A DNA stretch of 23,706 nt from Rhodocyclales bacterium (GTDB lineage Bacteria > Pseudomonadota > Gammaproteobacteria > Burkholderiales > Rhodocyclaceae): assembly GCA_021413665.1 (NCBI GenBank), contig JAIOPW010000487.1:1-23706 (forward strand), in the 5' to 3' direction. Numbering within the stretch: the stretch's first letter is position 1; each line of letters starts with the position of its first letter. The notes beneath the pieces are model-generated. The model was not told the DNA's origin, made no database searches, and worked only from the letters and a program-made list of their open reading frames with translations. Below, piece by piece: positions 15,331 to 20,907 of this stretch. Both the position numbers and the translations under genes were made by a program.

Positions 15331-16347
15331 ATGAAAGTTTATTACGACAAGGACGCCGACCTTTCCCTAATCAAGGGCAAGAAGGTCACAATCGTCGGCT
15401 ACGGTTCGCAAGGCCATGCTCATGCACAGAACCTCAATGATTCCGGAGTCAAGGTGACGGTCGGCCTGCGCAAGGGAGGGGCTTCCTGGAGCAAAGCCAA
15501 GAAGGCTGGTCTCAAGGTCGAGGAAGTTGGCAAGGCGGTGAAAGAGGCTGATGTCGTGATGATGCTGTTGCCCGACGAGACCATCCCCGCGGTCTATTAC
15601 GGTGATGTCGAGACCAACATGAAAAAGGGCGCTGCACTGGCCTTCGCTCACGGCTTCAATGTGCATTACAACCAGGTGGTTCCACGTGCCGACGTGGACG
15701 TAATCATGGTCGCGCCAAAAGGACCCGGACATACGGTGCGTTCCGAATATCTGCGTGGTGGCGGTGTGCCTTCACTTATCGCCGTTCATCAGGACAAGTC
15801 GGGCAAGGCCAAGGATATAGCCTTGTCCTACGCGGCCGCCAATGGTGGCACCAAGGGTGGTGTGATCGAGACCAACTTCCGCGAGGAAACCGAGACCGAC
15901 CTGTTCGGCGAGCAGGCAGTGCTCTGCGGCGGATTGGTGGAACTGATCAAGGCGGGTTACGAGACGCTGACCGAAGCCGGCTATGCGCCCGAGATGGCCT
16001 ATTTCGAGTGCCTGCACGAGGTCAAGCTGATCGTCGACCTGATCTTTGAAGGCGGCATTGCCAACATGAACTACTCCATCTCCAACAATGCGGAGTATGG
16101 TGAGTACGTGACCGGCCCCAAGGTGATTGGATCTGAAGCCCGGGCCGCGATGAAGGAAGCCTTGAAAGCCATTCAGGGAGGTGAGTATGCCAAGAGGTTC
16201 ATACTTGAAGGGCGCACCAACTATCCGGAAATGACGGCGCGCCGTCGTTTGACTGCCGAGCATCCGATCGAACTGGTCGGCGAGCAGTTGCGGGCCATGA
16301 TGCCCTGGATCAAGAAGAACAAACTGGTCGATCAAACCAAAAACTGA
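15331..16347 (+). CDS. ilvC: Ketol-acid reductoisomerase (class I)
   Basis: IlvC carries out the Mg2+- and NADPH-dependent rearrangement and reduction of acetolactate or acetohydroxybutyrate, the second common step of branched-chain synthesis. At 338 residues it is the short class I form. The nucleotide-binding motif is GYGSQGHAHAQNL, followed by GLRKGGASW, the loop whose Arg and Ser read the NADPH phosphate. The catalytic C-terminal knotted domain has ETDLFGEQAVLCGG, the Glu-rich FECLHEVKLIVDLI and YSISNNAEYGEY. AAGGAAA precedes the ATG. It ends the ilvBHC operon, with a strong terminator 20 bases after the stop. In many betaproteobacteria psd lies between ilvC and pssA; here it does not. 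Confidence 0.97.
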   Translation: MKVYYDKDADLSLIKGKKVTIVGYGSQGHAHAQNLNDSGVKVTVGLRKGGASWSKAKKAGLKVEEVGKAVKEADVVMMLLPDETIPAVYYGDVETNMKKGAALAFAHGFNVHYNQVVPRADVDVIMVAPKGPGHTVRSEYLRGGGVPSLIAVHQDKSGKAKDIALSYAAANGGTKGGVIETNFREETETDLFGEQAVLCGGLVELIKAGYETLTEAGYAPEMAYFECLHEVKLIVDLIFEGGIANMNYSISNNAEYGEYVTGPKVIGSEARAAMKEALKAIQGGEYAKRFILEGRTNYPEMTARRRLTAEHPIELVGEQLRAMMPWIKKNKLVDQTKN

Positions 16348-16367
16348 GCTTCGTACCGGCATTTGGG

Positions 16368-16394
16368 AGGGCACAGCAGGGCTGTGCCCTTTTT
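16368..16394 (+). terminator. Rho-independent terminator of ilvBHC
   Basis: A perfect stem of at least nine pairs (16369-16377 with 16381-16389, plus A-T at its base) with a three-base loop is followed by five T residues. It lies about 20 bases after the ilvC stop. Confidence 0.9.
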
Positions 16395-16518
16395 GCGCCC
16401 GGCTTCCTCGTTGCGCGGGATCATTTCGACGGTTTTGATTTTCAAGGCAGCAACCGCTACTTCCGTTGCTTGTTCCTGAGCCGTTAGAATAGGATCCATC
16501 TTCAATTTTTCCCGGACC

Positions 16519-17286
16519 ATGCCGCCAATTGCTCCCCGCAAGGTATTGATGAATCCCGAACTGCGTCGGCGCGGTATCTACGTGCTGCCCAACCTGCTGA
16601 CGACGGCTGGCCTGTTCTCGGGTTTCTACGCCATAGTCCAGGCCATGACGGGGCGCTTCGAACATGCTGCGGTGGCGATTTTCATTGCCATGGTGTTCGA
16701 CGGGCTCGATGGCCGCGTGGCGCGGATGACCCGGACCCAGAGTGCTTTCGGCGCGGAGTACGATTCGCTCTCGGATATGGTGTCCTTTGGCGCGGCTCCG
16801 GCATTGATCGTATTCGAGTGGGCGATGAAGGGCATGGGCAAGTGGGGCTGGATCGCGGCGTTTGTTTATTGCGCTGGAGCTGCGCTGCGCCTGGCCCGAT
16901 TCAATACCAATATCGGCGTGGTGGATAAGCGCTACTTCCAGGGCCTGCCGAGTCCGGCGGCCGCAGCGCTGGTTGCAGGCTTCATTTGGATCATCAACGA
17001 CCTCAACATTTCGGGCGAAGATGTGCGCTGGTATGCCTTTGCCTTGACGCTTTTTGCGGGCATCACCATGGTAAGTACCCTGCGCTACTGGAGCGGCAAG
17101 GACATCAATCTGCGCCGTAGCGTGCCGTTCATGGTGCTTCCCGCCATCGTCCTTGGCTATGTACTGGTGTCTTCGTATCCACCGGGAGTCCTATTCGCAC
17201 TGTTTCTCGGCTATGCCCTGTCTGGCTATGTGATGGCGGCATGGACTTGGCGCAGCAGGCGGAAAATTGTTGCGCGGAAAGAATAA
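16519..17286 (+). CDS. pssA: CDP-diacylglycerol--serine O-phosphatidyltransferase
   Basis: PssA makes phosphatidylserine from CDP-diacylglycerol and serine, the precursor of phosphatidylethanolamine, in the inner membrane. This is the integral-membrane (type II) enzyme of 255 residues. The CDP-alcohol phosphatidyltransferase signature is complete: DGLDGRVAR, then G and the two Asp of FGAEYDSLSD. About six to eight hydrophobic helices follow the start LPNLLTTAGLFSGFYAIVQAM. The ATG at 16519 is used; an in-frame ATG ten codons later has a better AAGG upstream and is possible. A weak -10-like TAGAAT lies at 16485-16490. The psd gene for the next step is not beside it. The leuA leader begins 20 bases after its stop. 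Confidence 0.95.
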   Translation: MPPIAPRKVLMNPELRRRGIYVLPNLLTTAGLFSGFYAIVQAMTGRFEHAAVAIFIAMVFDGLDGRVARMTRTQSAFGAEYDSLSDMVSFGAAPALIVFEWAMKGMGKWGWIAAFVYCAGAALRLARFNTNIGVVDKRYFQGLPSPAAAALVAGFIWIINDLNISGEDVRWYAFALTLFAGITMVSTLRYWSGKDINLRRSVPFMVLPAIVLGYVLVSSYPPGVLFALFLGYALSGYVMAAWTWRSRRKIVARKE

Positions 17287-17292
17287 AGACTC

Positions 17293-17298
17293 TATAGT
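17293..17298 (+). promoter_or_regulatory. -10 box of the leuA leader transcript
   Basis: TATAGT (five of six consensus bases) lies seven bases before the ATG of the Leu-rich leader peptide. Normal spacing puts the first transcribed base at about 17304-17306, on or next to that ATG. The -35 is weak (TTGCGC at 17270-17275 with 17-base spacing). Mapping of the RNA 5' end would settle it. Confidence 0.4.
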
Positions 17299-17305
17299 CA
17301 TCACC

Positions 17306-17416
17306 ATGTTTGCGACACTTGTCTTTTCCGCACTATTTCTTGCCCTCGCAGGCGCGCTGCTCGCGCGTCTGCCGCTGCGCGCGAAGCTGCTTCCGCTGCT
17401 GCGCCGCGCGCGCTAA
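17306..17416 (+). CDS. Leu-rich leader peptide of leuA (attenuation leader)
   Basis: A 36-codon reading frame lies between pssA and leuA. Twelve of its residues are Leu, and codons 28-32 read Leu-Leu-Pro-Leu-Leu (17387-17401), just before an Arg-rich end and TAA. The terminator-like hairpin begins 35 bases after the stop. This is the layout of an amino-acid attenuator, in which ribosomes stalled on Leu codons when charged tRNA-Leu is scarce let transcription continue into leuA. No Shine-Dalgarno precedes the ATG, and a -10 box lies just seven bases upstream, so translation may be leaderless. The peptide is hydrophobic by composition and probably has no function of its own. Expression is not shown by sequence alone. 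Confidence 0.65.
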   Translation: MFATLVFSALFLALAGALLARLPLRAKLLPLLRRAR

Positions 17417-17451
17417 ATACACCCCCCCCACAATCCGGTTGTTCATAGTGC

Positions 17452-17482
17452 CCGCCCCGCGAGGGGCGGTGAGCTTTTTTTT
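17452..17482 (+). terminator. Attenuator hairpin upstream of leuA
   Basis: A seven-pair all-GC stem (17452-17458 with 17463-17469) with a GCGA tetraloop is followed after five bases by eight T residues (17475-17482) and another five T at 17486-17490. The five-base gap is longer than ideal for a terminator. Two other segments can pair with the 3' arm: 17420-17428 (eight of nine pairs) and 17495-17503 (nine of nine). It lies after the Leu-rich leader gene and 86 bases before leuA, so conditional termination is likely. Confidence 0.65.
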
Positions 17483-17514
17483 GTGTTTTTGGCTACCGCC
17501 CCTACGCTGTACAC

Positions 17515-17559
17515 CGATAGAAGCCGGCGTTAGCTTCCACTGAAACTTCGTTTTCCAGG
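17515..17559. repeat. Imperfect dispersed repeat, copy B (leuA leader)
   Basis: This is the partner of 6444-6486, with 26 of 28 identical bases in the core. It fills the space between the attenuator T tracts and the leuA ribosome site (AGGAGA at 17557-17562) and ends within the first bases of that site. It is therefore part of the leuA mRNA leader. Confidence 0.6.
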
Positions 17560-17567
17560 AGATATCC

Positions 17568-19106
17568 ATGTCCAAGGAACATTTGATCATTTTCGACACC
17601 ACCTTGCGTGACGGTGAACAGAGTCCCGGTGCTTCCATGACCAAGGAGGAAAAGCTGCGGATTGCTCGTCAGCTTGAACGCATGCGCGTGGATGTCATTG
17701 AAGCGGGCTTTCCGGCAGCGTCCAACGGCGACTTCGAGGCAGTCAAGGCCGTAGCCGAAGCCATCAAGGATTCGACCGTGGCGGGCCTGTGCCGCGCCTT
17801 CGACAAGGACATCGCGCGGGCGCTGGAAGCGGTCAAGCCGGCGAAGTCCGGGCGCATCCATACGTTCATTGCAACCAGCCCGATCCACATGGAGAAGAAG
17901 CTGCGCATGTCGCCCGAGGACGTTCTCGTCGCGGCCAGGCACGCTGTGCGCTTTGCGCGCAACGGAATCGCCGACGTCGAGTTTTCCTGCGAAGACGCCG
18001 GCCGGTCTGAACTCGATTTCCTGTGCCGGATCATCGAAGCGGTGATCAAGGAAGGTGCGTCCACCATCAACATTCCTGACACGGTTGGCTACAACGTTCC
18101 CGAGCAGTATGCGGAACGCATTCACCAGCTGCGCGAACGGATTCCCAACTCCGACAAGGTGATCTGGTCGGTGCATTGCCACAACGATCTGGGCCTCGCG
18201 GTAGCCAACAGCCTTGCCGCCGTGATGGCGGGAGCTCGCCAGGTCGAATGCACGATCAACGGACTCGGCGAGCGCGCAGGCAACGCCGCGCTGGAAGAAA
18301 TCGTCATGGCAGTACACACTCGCCAGGACGTGTTTCCCTGCAGCACCCGGATCGACACGACGCAGATCGTCGCGGCGTCCAAGATGGTGTCCAGCATCAC
18401 CGGCTTCCCGGTGCAGCCGAACAAGGCCATCGTCGGCGCCAACGCCTTTGCACACGAGTCGGGGATACACCAGGACGGCGTTCTCAAGCATCGCGAGACC
18501 TACGAGATCATGCGTGCCGAGGATGTCGGCTGGAACGCCAACAAGCTGGTGCTGGGCAAGCATTCCGGGCGCACCGCGTTCAAGGCGCGTTTGAAGGAAC
18601 TGGGTATCGAGGTTGAAAGCGAGCAGGTCCTGAATGTCGCATTCACGCACTTCAAGGAGCTTGCCGACAAGAAGCACGAGATCTTCGACGAAGACCTTCA
18701 CGCGTTGATGAGCGACGAGATGGTGCTGACCGATGACGAACACTACAAGCTCGTGTCCTCGATGTTTCATTCGGAAACCGGCGAGGCGCCGCAGGCGAAA
18801 TTGACGCTGTCAGCCGGCGGTGTAGAGAAGCACGCCGAGTCGACCGGCAGCGGTCCGGTGGATGCGACCTTCAAGGCTATCGAAAGCGTCGCCGCCAGCG
18901 GCACGGAGCTGCTGCTTTACTCGGTGAACGCGATCACCACCGGTACCGATGCGCAAGGCGAGGTCACCGTGCGCCTGGCCAAGGACGGCCGTATCGTTAA
19001 CGGGCAGGGAGCGGATACGGACATCGTGGTCGCGTCGGCCAAGGCCTATATCCACGCCCTGAACAAGCTGTGTTCCGGGCAGGAAAAGCTCAATCCCCAG
19101 CTTTGA
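17568..19106 (+). CDS. leuA: 2-isopropylmalate synthase
   Basis: LeuA condenses acetyl-CoA with 2-oxoisovalerate, the committed step to leucine, and is normally inhibited by leucine. The 512-residue protein has the TIM-barrel catalytic domain. The signature DTTLRDGEQSPGASM has metal-ligand Asp15, the His-x-His pair of SVHCHNDLGLAVANS is at His203 and His205, and NGLGERAGNAALEE is present. A linker and a C-terminal regulatory domain follow (about 385-512, with SGTELLLYSVNAITTGTDAQGEV), where leucine binds in this family. AGGAGA precedes the ATG. Upstream lie a Leu-rich leader peptide gene and an attenuator, so leucine supply probably controls it at transcription as well. Its last 17 bases overlap the convergent DUF2069 gene. 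Confidence 0.97.
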   Translation: MSKEHLIIFDTTLRDGEQSPGASMTKEEKLRIARQLERMRVDVIEAGFPAASNGDFEAVKAVAEAIKDSTVAGLCRAFDKDIARALEAVKPAKSGRIHTFIATSPIHMEKKLRMSPEDVLVAARHAVRFARNGIADVEFSCEDAGRSELDFLCRIIEAVIKEGASTINIPDTVGYNVPEQYAERIHQLRERIPNSDKVIWSVHCHNDLGLAVANSLAAVMAGARQVECTINGLGERAGNAALEEIVMAVHTRQDVFPCSTRIDTTQIVAASKMVSSITGFPVQPNKAIVGANAFAHESGIHQDGVLKHRETYEIMRAEDVGWNANKLVLGKHSGRTAFKARLKELGIEVESEQVLNVAFTHFKELADKKHEIFDEDLHALMSDEMVLTDDEHYKLVSSMFHSETGEAPQAKLTLSAGGVEKHAESTGSGPVDATFKAIESVAASGTELLLYSVNAITTGTDAQGEVTVRLAKDGRIVNGQGADTDIVVASAKAYIHALNKLCSGQEKLNPQL

Positions 19107-19449
19107 CGCCCCTAAACGGGGCGCTAGCGCGCGCGTAACCGAGGCAGCCCAGGAACAGCAGAACCGCCAGGGCAGTCTCGGCCATCGCCAGCAACTGACT
19201 TGGCCCCTGGTCCGAACTGGAGCGCACCAAGCCTTCGGCGACGTAGGCCAGCGCCAGCATCGAGGTCCATTGGTGGGTGTAACGCTTGCCACGCAGTATG
19301 CCGAGCAGGGGGAACAGCAGCGGCAGGGCTTTCAGTGCCAGCATCGAGCCGCCGGGCCGTAGCGGCGCCAGCCATAGCTCCCAAGCCAGGCAAAGAAACA
19401 GAAGGCCGATCAGGCTGGTCGAAGTCAGCCGGTTGTACCAGGGACTCAC
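19090..19449 (-). CDS. DUF2069 membrane protein
   Basis: This 119-residue inner-membrane protein matches DUF2069. Four hydrophobic segments are seen: about 9-24 (SLIGLLFLCLAWELWL), 32-46 (LALKALPLLFPLLGI), 55-70 and 84-104. The family phrases WELWLAPLRPGGS and LRGKRYTHQW are present. The start is GTG (19449-19447), overlapping the stop of the upstream wrbA-like gene by four bases (GTGA), so it is translationally coupled. Longer in-frame starts lie inside that gene and are rejected. In other betaproteobacteria these two genes are also adjacent, from memory. Function is unknown. Its 3' end overlaps leuA by 17 bases on the other strand. Confidence 0.88.
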   Translation of the reverse strand: MSPWYNRLTSTSLIGLLFLCLAWELWLAPLRPGGSMLALKALPLLFPLLGILRGKRYTHQWTSMLALAYVAEGLVRSSSDQGPSQLLAMAETALAVLLFLGCLGYARASAPFRGVKAGD

Positions 19450-20057
19450 TTGGCGAGTTTCTGTGCGGTTGCGGCCAGGCGGCGCCCGAGTGCGACGGCC
19501 AGCAGCTTCTCGCATTCGCTGGCGGCCGTGAGTCCGTCGCTGCCGCTGACATGGCTTGCGCCGTAAGGTGTGCCGCCATCCCGAGTGCTCGAAAGGGCGG
19601 CTTCGGTGAACGGAATGCCGAGGATCACCATGCCGTGGTGCAGGAGAGGCAGCATCATCGACAGCAGGGTGGACTCCTGGCCGCCGTGCATGGTCGTGGT
19701 GGAGGTAAAAACCGCCGCCGGCTTGCCGACCAGGCTGCCCTTGAGCCACAGCCCGCTGGTGGAGTCGAGAAAATACTTCAATGGCGCCGCCATGTTGCCG
19801 AAGCGGGTTGGACTGCCCAATGCGAGGCCGATGCATTCCTCCAAGTCGCGGGCTTCGACATAGGGTGCGCCCTCATCGGGAATTCCACCTTCCGTCGCCT
19901 CGCAGACCGTCGATACTTTCGGCGCCGTACGCAGGCGGGCAACCATGCCGGGAACCTGCTCGATGCCTCGAGCGACATGACGAGCGAGTTCGCGCACCGA
20001 GCCGTGATGGCTGTAGTAAAGAACGAGAATTTCCTGGCTTCCTTGTACCTTCTGCAT
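19446..20057 (-). CDS. wrbA: WrbA-like NAD(P)H:quinone oxidoreductase (flavodoxin fold)
   Basis: This 203-residue protein is a flavodoxin-fold enzyme of the WrbA type, which reduces quinones by two electrons with FMN and NAD(P)H and is thought to limit redox stress. The phosphate-binding loop for FMN is in YYSHHGSVRELARHVARG, where homologs have YS-x-YGH/T. GSPTRFGNMAAPLKYFLD is the second FMN motif. STTTMHGGQESTLLSMMLPLLHHGMVILG and GGTPYGASHVSG are strong family phrases. The ATG at 20057 has GGAGG upstream. It leads a two-gene operon with the DUF2069 gene and is divergent from the BrkB-like gene, with only 28 bases between starts. The paralog in the wrbA family cannot be decided here, so the symbol is tentative. 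Confidence 0.9.
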   Translation of the reverse strand: MQKVQGSQEILVLYYSHHGSVRELARHVARGIEQVPGMVARLRTAPKVSTVCEATEGGIPDEGAPYVEARDLEECIGLALGSPTRFGNMAAPLKYFLDSTSGLWLKGSLVGKPAAVFTSTTTMHGGQESTLLSMMLPLLHHGMVILGIPFTEAALSSTRDGGTPYGASHVSGSDGLTAASECEKLLAVALGRRLAATAQKLAK

Positions 20058-20071
20058 TTCCGAGCCTCCAG

Positions 20072-20077
20072 TAGAAT
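20072..20077 (+). promoter_or_regulatory. -10-like box for the BrkB-like gene
   Basis: TAGAAT (five of six consensus bases) lies eight bases before the ATG at 20086, predicting a transcript that starts almost at the start codon. There is no Shine-Dalgarno for this gene. The same 11 bases, agtagaatccg (20070-20080), recur at 22453-22463 in the pyrF promoter region. No good -35 is seen. Confidence 0.35.
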
Positions 20078-20085
20078 CCGATTAT

Positions 20086-20907
20086 ATGTTGCTCCTCGCA
20101 CCCTTTCGGCTGGTAGCTCGTACCGCGCGACGCTTTCAAGGCGAACAGTGCGCACAGGCCGTGGCGGCGCTTTCCTTCGCCACCTTGATCGGGCTGGTGC
20201 CGATGATTTCGGCGGCGTTTGCGCTGATATCGCTGCTGCCGGCCGGCATCGGACTCGGCTCGGCACTGGAGAAGTTCCTCCTCGCCAACCTCCTTCCCGA
20301 GAAGGCCGGCGCCATCATCGCAAAATACGTCGCGCAATTTGCTTCGCGCGCCGGAAGGGTGACGCTCCTCGGAGTTGTGGTTCTGGGAGCGACGGCCTTG
20401 ATGCAGATGCTCACCATCGAAAGGGCGTTCAACCAGATATGGCGCGTCAAGGCCAGTCGGCCGCTGTTGCGGCGTTTGACCATGCACGGTTTTGCGTTGC
20501 TGCTCGGTCCCTTGGTTTTCGGCGCCAGTCTGGCGGCAATCTCGTTCGTGGCCGGCGTGTCGCTTGGCTTCTTCGACGAGCCGCACTGGGTAAATGCCTT
20601 TATCATCCGCGGCCTGCTGCCGTTCCTCTTCATGAGCGTTCTGTTCGGCCTGCTCTATTGGGGCGTGCCCAACAAGCCGGTGAAGGTCTGGCATGCGGGT
20701 TTCGGCGGAATCATGGCGGCGCTCGGCTTTGTCGGCCTGCAGAAACTGTTCACGCTGTATATCACCGCCGGATTCAACGTGAATACGGTCGTCTTCGGCA
20801 CGTTTTCCGCCATCCCGGTGTTCCTGGTCTGGCTCTATGCTTCGTGGAGCGTGATCCTGATCGGTGCGCTGCTGGTTGCCGAACTTCCCAAGTCGGCCAG
20901 TCCCTAG
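20086..20907 (+). CDS. YihY/virulence factor BrkB family membrane protein
   Basis: This 273-residue inner-membrane protein belongs to the YihY/BrkB family, once wrongly called ribonuclease BN. Its biochemical role is not settled. The family start is clear: a cytoplasmic stretch with ARRFQGEQCAQAVAALSFATLIGLVPM. About six hydrophobic helices follow, with LQMLTIERAFNQIWRV-like and FLVWLYASWSVILIGALLVAEL phrases conserved in the family. No ribosome binding site precedes the ATG at 20086, and a -10 box lies eight bases upstream, so a leaderless mRNA is possible. Its stop shares the four bases CTAG (20904-20907) with the stop of the convergent PilZ-like gene. Confidence 0.92.
   Translation: MLLLAPFRLVARTARRFQGEQCAQAVAALSFATLIGLVPMISAAFALISLLPAGIGLGSALEKFLLANLLPEKAGAIIAKYVAQFASRAGRVTLLGVVVLGATALMQMLTIERAFNQIWRVKASRPLLRRLTMHGFALLLGPLVFGASLAAISFVAGVSLGFFDEPHWVNAFIIRGLLPFLFMSVLFGLLYWGVPNKPVKVWHAGFGGIMAALGFVGLQKLFTLYITAGFNVNTVVFGTFSAIPVFLVWLYASWSVILIGALLVAELPKSASP

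Noticed and set aside
16332..16541. Small minus-strand frame between ilvC and pssA
   Set aside because: It has some helix-like composition but runs through the ilvC terminator, has no clear ribosome site, and I know no homolog.
17502..18770. 422-codon open frame on the minus strand opposite leuA
   Set aside because: Antisense shadow of leuA with no family motif. Its last codons read the repeat copy before leuA, which is why it resembles the tail of the gene at 6418.
19107..19123. Six-pair hairpin (cgcccc / ggggcg) right after leuA as a terminator
   Set aside because: No T tract follows on either strand, and it lies within the end of the DUF2069 coding region.
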